DNA from: Halomonas sp. HL-93
GTDB taxonomy: Bacteria > Pseudomonadota > Gammaproteobacteria > Pseudomonadales > Halomonadaceae
Assembly: GCF_900086985.1 (NCBI RefSeq)
Contig: NZ_LT593974.1
Span: forward strand, 2,790,001 to 2,854,000
DNA: 64,000 bases
Direction of reading: 5' to 3'
Positions 16,746 through 24,086 of this stretch are shown here, piece by piece; the stretch's first letter is position 1; each line of letters starts with the position of its first letter. The notes under the pieces are model-generated. The model was not told where the DNA came from. It did no database searches and saw only the letters and a program-made list of their open reading frames with translations. Position numbers and translations under genes: made by a program.

Positions 16746-18326
16746 ATGTCTAAGCCTTTGCTGCTGATATTGGGTGACCAACTGTCGCCATCGCTGGCCA
16801 CCCTTCGCCAAGCACCTGACAATGCCGTGGTCGCCCTTTGCGAAGTGGCCGAAGAAGCTCGCTACGTTCCTCACCACAGCCATAAGCTTGGACTGTTCTT
16901 TGCCGCCATGCGGCACTTTGCCTACCAACTGCGCGAAAAAGGCTTCCAGGTGCATTACAGCCATCTGGACGATGCTGACAACTGCCACTCGCTTATTGAT
17001 GAAGCAGAACGCTTGGCGGCGCTTTACGGCTGCGATGAAATACGCGTAACTCGACCCGGTGAGTGGCGGCTTTATGCAGCCATGCAAGACCGCCAAACCG
17101 CCGAGCTACCTTGGCAGCTATTTGAGGATGACCGCTTCTTCACCACGCCCGATGATTTCAGCCAGTGGGCTCAGGGACGCAAGCAACTGCGCCTGGAATA
17201 TTTCTATCGCGAGCAGCGCAAGCGCACCGGGCTGTTAATGGAAAACGGCGAGCCGGTGGGCGGCCAATGGAATTTTGATCATGATAACCGCGAGCCCATC
17301 AAGCGTGACATAGACTTTCCGGCGCCACCCAAGCATCACTACGAAAAGCTGACCCACGCTGCTTTCGATGCCGTAAGGCGTCACTTTCCCGATCACATGG
17401 GGGACTTAGCGACGTTTAATTGGCCAGTCACGCGTCGCCAAGCACTCGTCGATTTGCGTCATTTCCTTGATCACTGTCTGGCCGACTTTGGCCGTTACCA
17501 GGATGCGATCAGTGATCGCTCGGCGTTTTTGTTTCATTCCCGCCTGTCGGCGGCGCTCAATATCGGGCTGCTATCGCCTCACGAAGTCTGTCAGGCGGCG
17601 GAAGAGCGCTATACCCAGAATGAAGCACCCATTAACGCGGTCGAGGGCTTTATCCGCCAGATACTCGGCTGGCGGGAGTACGTACGAGGTCTTTATTGGA
17701 CGCAAATGCCTGATTACAAGCGCCTTAATCAGTTAGGTTTCGAGCGTGATCTGCCCGACTTTTACTGGCACGGCAACACCGATATGCACTGTTTGAAGCG
17801 GGCCGTTGAAATGACCATGGATAACGGTTACGCGCACCATATTCAACGGCTAATGATCACCGGCAATTTCGCGCTACTGTGCGGGGTCAAGCCCGAGGCG
17901 CTGTGCGATTGGTATCTGGCGGTGTATATCGATGCCTGCGAGTGGGTGGAGCTACCTAACACCCTGGGCATGGTACTTCACGCCGACGGTGGCCTGATGG
18001 GCTCTAAACCCTACTGCGCGTCAGGCAAATATATCAATAAAATGTCGGACCACTGCCAGCACTGCCGCTATTCACCCAACCAAGTGACGGGCGAAAACGC
18101 CTGCCCGTTCAATAGCCTGTACTGGCATTTCTTGGAGCGCCAGCGGGACCAGTTGAAGCATAACCCGCGCATGAAATTGATTTATGGCTCGCTTGATCGT
18201 ATGGCACCTGACAAGCGCTCAGCGATCCACCAACAGGCACAGCAGTTTCTGGACCAGCTTGAAACCTCACCGGGTTATGGCCAACCCGGCCATACCGCCG
18301 GTTATACCAAGGAGACCACTTCATGA
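16746..18326 (+). CDS. Iron-sulfur bacterial cryptochrome/photolyase (FeS-BCP, PhrB type)
   Basis: 526 residues, the deoxyribodipyrimidine photolyase-related family. The start MSKPLLLILGDQLSPSLATL is typical. The FAD-binding C-terminal part contains the cysteines expected for a [4Fe-4S] cluster: one in LLCGVKPEALC, two in SDHCQHCRY, and one in ENACPFNSLYW. Relatives such as Agrobacterium PhrB repair (6-4) photoproducts using FAD and a lumazine antenna, although others signal light. A GAG lies seven bases before the ATG. The stop overlaps the start of the DCC-family gene, and the upstream gap carries a LitR-like box. Confidence 0.92.
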   Translation: MSKPLLLILGDQLSPSLATLRQAPDNAVVALCEVAEEARYVPHHSHKLGLFFAAMRHFAYQLREKGFQVHYSHLDDADNCHSLIDEAERLAALYGCDEIRVTRPGEWRLYAAMQDRQTAELPWQLFEDDRFFTTPDDFSQWAQGRKQLRLEYFYREQRKRTGLLMENGEPVGGQWNFDHDNREPIKRDIDFPAPPKHHYEKLTHAAFDAVRRHFPDHMGDLATFNWPVTRRQALVDLRHFLDHCLADFGRYQDAISDRSAFLFHSRLSAALNIGLLSPHEVCQAAEERYTQNEAPINAVEGFIRQILGWREYVRGLYWTQMPDYKRLNQLGFERDLPDFYWHGNTDMHCLKRAVEMTMDNGYAHHIQRLMITGNFALLCGVKPEALCDWYLAVYIDACEWVELPNTLGMVLHADGGLMGSKPYCASGKYINKMSDHCQHCRYSPNQVTGENACPFNSLYWHFLERQRDQLKHNPRMKLIYGSLDRMAPDKRSAIHQQAQQFLDQLETSPGYGQPGHTAGYTKETTS

Positions 18327-18733
18327 GCCGTTTTGCCTCGCTTAGCGCCAATGCGCCCGTTACGCTTTACCACGATGGTCACTGCCCTTTTTGTCGCGTG
18401 GAGGTTAACTGGCTTTCCAAGCATCGCTATCAAGACCGCATCAAGCTGGTGGATATTCAAAGCGCTGAATTTAACGCCACTCACAGTGACCGAGAGTTCG
18501 ACGCCATGATGGGGCAGTTACACCTGAAGGATAAACAAGGCCGTTGGTATATCGGTATGGAAGCGAGCCGCGCCTTGTATGCCGTGCTGGGATACCGGCG
18601 GCTTGTTTGGCTGTCGTGCCTACCGGGATTAAAAGGGGGGCTTAATATAGGCTATCGGTGGTTTGCCCGTCGCCGGGTGCGACTGGGTCAATGGTGGGAA
18701 AAACGTGCCAGCCAATCATCGAGACATTCGTGA
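18323..18733 (+). CDS. DCC-family (DUF393) thiol-disulfide oxidoreductase-like protein
   Basis: 136 residues. The family motif is VTLYHDGHCPFCRVEVNWL with the CxxC pair C21-P-F-C24, followed by the DIQSAEFN stretch and a basic, aromatic C-terminus (RWFARRRVRLGQWWEKR). Members resemble a thioredoxin active site, but the substrate is unknown. ATGA overlap with the photolyase stop (18323-18326) shows coupling, and DUF393 genes are often found beside photolyase genes. A role in keeping the FeS or flavin centre reduced is only a guess. Confidence 0.88.
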   Translation: MSRFASLSANAPVTLYHDGHCPFCRVEVNWLSKHRYQDRIKLVDIQSAEFNATHSDREFDAMMGQLHLKDKQGRWYIGMEASRALYAVLGYRRLVWLSCLPGLKGGLNIGYRWFARRRVRLGQWWEKRASQSSRHS

Positions 18734-18740
18734 GCAGGGA

Positions 18741-19043
18741 TTAAAAAACAAGCGGCACGCGCGAGCTTAACGGGGCGCTATAGTGGGCGGCACGTCCAAT
18801 CATCTCATCGTGGGCGACGTGTTGGACCAGGTAAGCGCGATGAATATTGGCGCGTTTGAGCTCCAGGTAGATATCGTCTAGAGCGCGAAACATCATCGGC
18901 TTTCCACGCTGGGTCAGCATGTGGCGTTCGCCTTCTACGTCTTCCAACTCGACTTGATAATAACGACTGCCCGCATGACTAATCACGCGTATTTCAAAGT
19001 TATCGTGGTGGGCAACAAACGCCTTAAGCGACGTCATTTCCAT
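18741..19043 (-). CDS. DUF6482 family protein
   Basis: From the ATG at 19043 (AGGAGG five bases upstream) the protein has 100 residues. No membrane segment. The middle reads YYQVELEDVEGERHMLTQRGKPMMFRALDDIYLELKRANI and the end AYLVQHVAHDEMIG, a pattern I associate with DUF6482 proteins of Halomonas and Pseudomonas. Function unknown. It is convergent with the DCC gene, only seven bases apart. Confidence 0.7.
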   Translation of the reverse strand: MEMTSLKAFVAHHDNFEIRVISHAGSRYYQVELEDVEGERHMLTQRGKPMMFRALDDIYLELKRANIHRAYLVQHVAHDEMIGRAAHYSAPLSSRVPLVF

Positions 19044-19166
19044 GGCTCCCTCCTGGGTCATCAGATACTCAATCACACAGCATGCCGAAAGGTGATGGCA
19101 TTTTTATTGCATTACCGTGTCGTGACTATGACGGTGATACCCCAGGAGAGTTCCTTCCGGGCCTAT

Positions 19167-19460
19167 TTACTGATATTCAGAGGGGTCGATCGCTTTACCG
19201 AGTGAATTGCGGTCGATCCAGTTGCCTGCCTTGGTCTGCTTGTAGCGGAATACCACCTTATCGCCTACCTGAACCGGCAGCTCGGAGTCTTCCGTCTGGT
19301 AGCTGTATTTTTCGCCATCGACTTCAATGTAGTAGCGGTACAGATCCGGCATGCCCAGCCACTCTTTGAACGGCCCTTCACGCTCAAGCGACTGTAACTC
19401 GCCGCGCGCTTCTAACTTGGGTAGACGCTGACGATTACCGCGCCGAAAACCACCTGCCAT
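19167..19460 (-). CDS. Conserved hypothetical protein, 97 residues
   Basis: I do not recognise a family. The N-terminus is basic (MAGGFRRGNRQRLPKLEARGEL), the middle aromatic and strand-like (DLYRYYIEVDGEKYSYQTEDSELPVQVGDKVVFRYKQTKAGNWIDRNSLG). The VQVGDKVVFRYK stretch resembles a small beta-barrel of the OB or SH3 type, so nucleic acid binding is conceivable but unproven. It has its own well-formed promoter (TTGAGC-N16-TATAAT) just upstream and stands alone on the minus strand after dnaB. Confidence 0.75.
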   Translation of the reverse strand: MAGGFRRGNRQRLPKLEARGELQSLEREGPFKEWLGMPDLYRYYIEVDGEKYSYQTEDSELPVQVGDKVVFRYKQTKAGNWIDRNSLGKAIDPSEYQ

Positions 19461-19495
19461 GTTGTGCTCCCGTTCTCTTTGCTGATGCGCTGGGC

Positions 19496-19523
19496 ATTAT
19501 ACGAGCCTGACCTCCAGGCTCAA
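19496..19523 (-). promoter_or_regulatory. Sigma-70 promoter for the 97-aa hypothetical gene
   Basis: On the minus strand TTGAGC (19518-19523) and a consensus TATAAT (19496-19501) are separated by 16 bases; the gene's ATG is 36 bases past the -10. It overlaps an inverted repeat (GAGCCTG / CAGGCTC, 19503-19521) that may act as a weak terminator for dnaB. Confidence 0.65.
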
Positions 19524-19530
19524 GTGAGGA

Positions 19531-20919
19531 CTAGTCGCCGAAGGCTTCACCGTAGCTATCCGGCGCCAAATCTTCAAAGCGCGTGTAGCGGCCGATAAAG
19601 GCCATATGCACGGTGCCGATAGGCCCATTACGCTGTTTACCGATAATTAACTCAGCAATACCCTGATTGTCCGGGTTATCTGGATTATAGACTTCATCGC
19701 GGTAAACAAAGGCGATAACGTCGGCATCCTGTTCAATCGCACCAGATTCCCTCAGATCCGACATCACCGGACGCTTGTTGGGGCGCTGCTCAAGCGAGCG
19801 GTTTAGCTGGGAAAGCGCCACCACCGGGCAGTTGAATTCTTTCGCCAAGCCCTTCAACGAGCGAGAAATTTCAGAAATCTCGCCGGTGCGGTTTTCAGAA
19901 AAGCCGGTAATCTGCATCAGCTGAAGATAGTCGATCATAACCAACGCCATATTGCCGTGCTCTCGCACTACGCGGCGGAGGCGAGAGCGCATTTCATTGG
20001 GCGACAGCGCCGCTGTGTCATCAATGAATAACTGCTTGTCTTTTAGTAGATTCACCGCCGATGTCAGGCGCGGCCAATCTTCGTCCTCTAGCTGGCCGGT
20101 CCGCACCCGGGTTTGATCAATGCGCCCCAGGGAGGACAGCATCCGCAGCATTAATGATTCCGCGGGCATCTCCATGGAAAACACCATTACAGGCTTGTCG
20201 CTGGAAATGACCGCATGCTCCACCAAGTTCATGGCGAACGTGGTTTTACCCATTGAGGGTCGTCCGGCAATAATCACCAGATCGGACGGCTGTAGCCCCG
20301 ATGTCATGCTATCCAGGTCACGAAAGCCCGACGATAGCCCGGTCATTTCGCCTTTGAGGTTGAACAACTCGTCGATGCGGTCAACGGCTTTGGTCAGCAA
20401 GTCACTCATGCCAATAGGACCGCCGGTTTTAGGACGCTCTTCGGCAATCTGAAAGACCAGGCGCTCGGCTTCGTTGAGTAACTCATCGGCGGGCCGCCCC
20501 TGGGGAGCAAACGCGCCCTCGGCGATCTGGTTCGCGGCACGGATCAGCTTACGCAACGTCGCCCGCTCGCGGACGATATCGGCATAGGCACGTATGTTAC
20601 TCGCTGAGGGAGTGTTTCTGGCCAATTCCGCCAGAAAGGCCAGCCCGCCAACAGTCCCCAATTGATCTCGCGCTTCTAATGCTTCGGAGAGTGTCACCAC
20701 ATCCATCGGCTGCCCCGACTCAGCAAGATGGATCATCACGTTGAACACCAGGCGGTGTTCGTAGCGGTAAAAATCGTCTGCCACCAGGCGATCGGAAATA
20801 TTATCCCAGGCCTGGTTGTCCAGCATTAGCCCGCCCAGTACCGACTGCTCTGCCTCTAGCGAGTGGGGCGGCAGCTTAAGCGCTGCCGTTTCCTGGTCAG
20901 CGGGTGGCTGGTCCTGCAT
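19531..20919 (-). CDS. dnaB: Replicative DNA helicase DnaB
   Basis: 462 residues, close to E. coli's 471. The N-terminal DnaG-interacting domain (LPPHSLEAEQSVLGGLMLDNQAWD) is followed by the RecA-like ATPase: Walker A AGRPSMGKTTFAMN, Walker B LVMIDYLQLM, and SQLNRSLEQRPNKRPVMSDLRESGAIEQDAD. It is the hexameric 5'-3' helicase of the replication fork. AAGGAG precedes the ATG. No intein is present. It follows the S6/S18/L9 operon on the same strand, as in many gammaproteobacteria. Confidence 0.97.
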   Translation of the reverse strand: MQDQPPADQETAALKLPPHSLEAEQSVLGGLMLDNQAWDNISDRLVADDFYRYEHRLVFNVMIHLAESGQPMDVVTLSEALEARDQLGTVGGLAFLAELARNTPSASNIRAYADIVRERATLRKLIRAANQIAEGAFAPQGRPADELLNEAERLVFQIAEERPKTGGPIGMSDLLTKAVDRIDELFNLKGEMTGLSSGFRDLDSMTSGLQPSDLVIIAGRPSMGKTTFAMNLVEHAVISSDKPVMVFSMEMPAESLMLRMLSSLGRIDQTRVRTGQLEDEDWPRLTSAVNLLKDKQLFIDDTAALSPNEMRSRLRRVVREHGNMALVMIDYLQLMQITGFSENRTGEISEISRSLKGLAKEFNCPVVALSQLNRSLEQRPNKRPVMSDLRESGAIEQDADVIAFVYRDEVYNPDNPDNQGIAELIIGKQRNGPIGTVHMAFIGRYTRFEDLAPDSYGEAFGD

Positions 20920-21043
20920 AGCAAGCTCCTTTCATTAGGCCGATAGCCAATAAACGCCTTATCTTAGCCGCCAACACTTATAATCACTACTGCAAGCATC
21001 GTCCAGGCCAACCTGAGAATAAATAGTAAAGAGCGTAAATAAT

Positions 21044-21073
21044 AAAGGGCGCGAGGAAATCCCCGCGCCCTTT
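21044..21073 (-). terminator. Terminator of the rpsF-rpsR-rplI operon
   Basis: The arms AAAGGGCGCG (21044-21053) and CGCGCCCTTT (21064-21073) form a ten-pair stem, and on the minus strand it is followed by a T-rich stretch. It lies 25 bases past the rplI stop and separates the operon from dnaB. Confidence 0.85.
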
Positions 21074-21097
21074 AGGACGTTGATAGACGCGCAGCGA

Positions 21098-21544
21098 TTA
21101 TTCTGCGACGACTACCACGCGTACAGCGGCATCCACTTCAGCATGCAAGTGAAGGGCGATGTCGTATTCGCCGGTCTGGCGAATCGGGCCTAGCGGCATA
21201 CGTACTTCGCTCTTGGCAACCTCAATACCCGCAGACGAAATAGCGTCTGCCAGATCGCGAGGACCAATTGAGCCAAACAGCTTGCCTTCATCGCCCGCTT
21301 TGGAGACCAACGACAGTTCGATGTCGTTGAGCTGCTCAGCGCGCGCCTGGGCTTCTGCCTTGCGCTCGGCCGCTTGGGCTTCGAGCTCAGCACGTTGGGC
21401 CTCAAACGCCGCAACGTTATCTTTAGTCGCCGGAACCGCTAAGCCGTAAGGCACTAGGTAGTTACGACCATAACCAGGCTTAACAGTGACCTTGTCACCT
21501 AGGCCGCCCAGCTTACCAATCTTGTCGAGCAGAATGACTTCCAT
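21098..21544 (-). CDS. rplI: 50S ribosomal protein L9
   Basis: 148 residues starting [40 protein letters not shown], the conserved L9 N-domain, then the long connecting helix rich in Ala/Glu (about residues 45-75) and the C-terminal domain ([16 protein letters not shown]). It binds 23S rRNA near the L1 stalk. It is the last gene of the rpsF-rpsR-DUF2232-rplI operon. Confidence 0.97.
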   Translation of the reverse strand: MEVILLDKIGKLGGLGDKVTVKPGYGRNYLVPYGLAVPATKDNVAAFEAQRAELEAQAAERKAEAQARAEQLNDIELSLVSKAGDEGKLFGSIGPRDLADAISSAGIEVAKSEVRMPLGPIRQTGEYDIALHLHAEVDAAVRVVVVAE

Positions 21545-21559
21545 CTCGTAAACCTCTAG

Positions 21560-22414
21560 TCAATTGCTGCGGGCAAGGCGTGCGCGAATGTTCGCGAATG
21601 TATCTATCAGCCCCAACAGCAGCACAATGAGAATCGTGGGCCAGGTCGTGATTAGCAGCACATAGAAAGCCACCAGCCACAGCCCGTTCATCCCCTTTAA
21701 TCCAACAATACCATGCACTAATGCAATGCCAGCCACTAGCAGCGGGATCCATGCCAGCATCGCCAACGCGGAGATACCCAGCACCATGCTGATAACACTC
21801 AAGACAATCAGCACAATCAGTTCCTTGGGTGCTAAGCGCAGCCCATGAAACTCTTCACGGAAACCACCCGGGTTATAAAGCCCTGCTTGCCAGCTACGTG
21901 CCAGTGCCAGACAGGCAATTGCAGCAAGCAACACCACAAACCCCGTGACACCACCGACGACAAGCCCCGCTAATTGCTGGGTGTCGTAGCCTTGATCGGC
22001 AAAGTTGTTGAGCATCTGATCAACTTCTTGCGATCCTTGGCGTAACTGTTCGAGCATTTGCTCGGTACCCGCCGGCGGGCTAAAAATGCCGAGTTGCACC
22101 ATCACAGCGGCGGCAATCGCGCCGAGAATGAGCGACTCACCCCAGCGCATTCGCTCGCGCAGAACAACGGCCATCAACGTCACCAGCAAAATACTGGCCA
22201 GTGGAATCACATCGCCCTGCACCCACCACATTCCAGCGGGCAGCGCCGCTGCAATAATCACGGGTAACGCTTGCGCAAATCCGCGGCGTAGCGTTACCAA
22301 TGCGCTGATAGCAGCACCCAGCCAAAATAGCCAGGGCACGAAGGTGGCTAACGCTGCCCCGCCTGCGGCGTAGGGCGTACCACGCATTAGCCATCGCGCC
22401 AGTGCTAGCATCAC
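21560..22414 (-). CDS. DUF2232 (YybS-like) membrane protein
   Basis: 284 residues with about eight hydrophobic segments and a soluble loop near residues 115-145 (PAGTEQMLEQLRQGSQEVDQMLNN). It starts at adjacent GTG and ATG codons (22414 and 22411) ten bases after rpsR, with no clear ribosome binding site, so it may rely on coupling. A membrane protein of this type is often found between rpsR and rplI in gammaproteobacteria; its function is unknown. Confidence 0.8.
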   Translation of the reverse strand: MMLALARWLMRGTPYAAGGAALATFVPWLFWLGAAISALVTLRRGFAQALPVIIAAALPAGMWWVQGDVIPLASILLVTLMAVVLRERMRWGESLILGAIAAAVMVQLGIFSPPAGTEQMLEQLRQGSQEVDQMLNNFADQGYDTQQLAGLVVGGVTGFVVLLAAIACLALARSWQAGLYNPGGFREEFHGLRLAPKELIVLIVLSVISMVLGISALAMLAWIPLLVAGIALVHGIVGLKGMNGLWLVAFYVLLITTWPTILIVLLLGLIDTFANIRARLARSN

Positions 22415-22423
22415 GTTAAGCGC

Positions 22424-22651
22424 TTACTGATGGCTGTCGGAATAGGGCAGCAGCGCCAGGTAGCGCGAACGCTTGATAGCCGTTGCCAGCTGACGCTGGT
22501 AGCGTGCTTTGGTGCCGGTGATACGGCTCGGAACAATTTTACCGGTTTCGGTGATGTAAGCCTTCAGCGTGTCGAGATCTTTATAGTCGATCTGCTTGAC
22601 GCCTTCGGCAGTGAAGCGGCAAAACTTACGGCGACGGAAAAAACGTGCCAT
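22424..22651 (-). CDS. rpsR: 30S ribosomal protein S18
   Basis: 75 residues starting [70 protein letters not shown], textbook S18. AAGGAG lies before the ATG. It binds S6 as a heterodimer on the 30S platform. Confidence 0.98.
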   Translation of the reverse strand: MARFFRRRKFCRFTAEGVKQIDYKDLDTLKAYITETGKIVPSRITGTKARYQRQLATAIKRSRYLALLPYSDSHQ

Positions 22652-22687
22652 GGATTAAGCTCCTTGAGTTACGTGCTGTGAATAAAA

Positions 22688-23083
22688 TCAGGCAGATTCA
22701 GATTCGGATTCAGATTCTTCGGCTTCAGCGCGCGGTTTTTCTTCGCGACGCGGACGCTTTTCTTCTGCCGGCTTCATCATCGGCGACGCTTCGGTCACAG
22801 CTTCTTTACAGCGCAAAACCAAGCTGCGGATGATGGCATCGTTGAAGCGGAAGATGTTCTCGATTTCGTCGAGCGTCTCTCCGGTGCATTCAACGTTCAT
22901 CAGCACGTAATGAGCTTTATGGATCTTGTTGATCGGGTAAGCCAAATGACGACGGCCCCAATCTTCCAGGCGATGCACAGTGCCGCCGCTTTCAGTGACG
23001 AGGCTGGTGTAGCGCTCGACCATCGCGGGGACTTGCTCGCTTTGATCCGGGTGGACCATAAACACGATTTCGTAATGACGCAT
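22688..23083 (-). CDS. rpsF: 30S ribosomal protein S6
   Basis: 131 residues starting [25 protein letters not shown] with the ferredoxin-like fold and the S18 contact [11 protein letters not shown]. The C-terminal tail is long and acidic ([18 protein letters not shown]); E. coli S6 also has a Glu-rich tail, extended there by RimK. First gene of the operon; AAGGAG upstream of ATG. Confidence 0.98.
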   Translation of the reverse strand: MRHYEIVFMVHPDQSEQVPAMVERYTSLVTESGGTVHRLEDWGRRHLAYPINKIHKAHYVLMNVECTGETLDEIENIFRFNDAIIRSLVLRCKEAVTEASPMMKPAEEKRPRREEKPRAEAEESESESESA

Positions 23084-23180
23084 GGGATCTCCTTGCGGTT
23101 TGACAGCTTCTTATGCGCTCGCACTGGGCAACACGACATAGAAGCAAGGAGTTAACTGAAGTGCCGTTGCGCATTGTTAA
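23084..23180 (-). promoter_or_regulatory. rpsF 5' leader, possible S6:S18 autoregulatory element
   Basis: The minus-strand leader ends ...CAAACCGCAAGGAGATCCC before the ATG; a CCG directly before the Shine-Dalgarno site is the feature recognised by S6:S18 in known rpsF leaders. I could not confirm the two-stem pseudoknot by eye. A TTGATG-N16-AACAAT pair further upstream could be the promoter. Confidence 0.3.
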
Positions 23181-23249
23181 TTCAAAGGCATTGGCATCAA
23201 ACAGAACAACGGATTAATAACCGTACGTAGCAACCGTTCATAAGAACGA

Positions 23250-23276
23250 GCGCCCGTTTGCCAAGCAAACGGGCGC
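23250..23276 (-). terminator. Hairpin after rlmB, likely terminator
   Basis: GCGCCCGTTTG (23250-23260) and CAAACGGGCGC (23266-23276) form a perfect eleven-pair stem with a five-base loop. It lies 23 bases past the rlmB stop. The minus-strand tail has scattered T residues rather than a clean run, so termination strength is uncertain. Confidence 0.6.
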
Positions 23277-23298
23277 ATGCATTTTAGTGGCGGCCGGG

Positions 23299-24084
23299 TT
23301 AACTTGCAAGCTGCCGCTGGCGTACCGCTTCAAATAAGCAGATACCTGCCGCGACAGAGACGTTCAAACTAGACACCTGCCCAGCCATGGGTAGCTTGGC
23401 GAGGTTATCGCACGCTTCGCGGGTTAAACGACGCATCCCTTTGCCTTCAGCCCCCATCACCAGCGCAGTGGGACCCGACATGTCGATATCGTAAACGCTG
23501 GCATCGGCTTCACCGGCAGTACCGGTAATCCATACGCCCGCGTCTTTAAGCTTCGCCATCGCACGGGCCAGATTGGTGACCTGATAAACAGGCACTACCT
23601 CTGCGGCCCCGCAGGCCACTTTGCGAACGGTAGCATTTAATGGCGCGGCTTTATCTTTCGCCACGATGACGCCATGGGCACCGGCGGCATCCGCGCTACG
23701 CAGACAGGCACCAAAATTATGCACATCGGTCACTCCATCCAGCACCAGCAGCAACGGTGGCGTGTTCGACGGCCAGGCGCGCAGCTTGAGCCACAGCGAC
23801 TCTTCGCTTTCAGGCGTTAACGGCGGACAAAATGCCACAACGCCTTGATGCGCCGCACCTTGCGTTAACTGGTCCAGAAGCGCCCGGGGATGTTCTTGAA
23901 TCTTCGCCCCCTGACCACCGGCCTGGGTCAGCAGCTCGCTTAGCCGATTACCCGCGCCTTGCTGCACCCATATTTCTTTGGGTGCTTCTCCCCTTTCGAG
24001 CAGGCTTTGCAAAGCGTGTACGCCATACACTTGATCCAACCCATCGGGCGTGCGCGGACGCTGTCGAGACCCAGCCGATTTCAT
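23299..24084 (-). CDS. rlmB: 23S rRNA Gm2251 2'-O-methyltransferase RlmB
   Basis: 261 residues. An N-terminal substrate-binding domain (QVYGVHALQSLLERGEAPKEIWVQ) is followed by the SpoU/SPOUT domain with motifs VTDVHNFGACLRSADAAGAHGVI, VMGAEGKGMRRLTRE and SSLNVSVAAGICLFEAVRQ. It methylates the ribose of G2251 in the 23S P-loop. It starts two bases after the rnr stop, so the pair is one operon, as in many gammaproteobacteria. Confidence 0.95.
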   Translation of the reverse strand: MKSAGSRQRPRTPDGLDQVYGVHALQSLLERGEAPKEIWVQQGAGNRLSELLTQAGGQGAKIQEHPRALLDQLTQGAAHQGVVAFCPPLTPESEESLWLKLRAWPSNTPPLLLVLDGVTDVHNFGACLRSADAAGAHGVIVAKDKAAPLNATVRKVACGAAEVVPVYQVTNLARAMAKLKDAGVWITGTAGEADASVYDIDMSGPTALVMGAEGKGMRRLTREACDNLAKLPMAGQVSSLNVSVAAGICLFEAVRQRQLAS

Positions 24085-24086
24085 GT

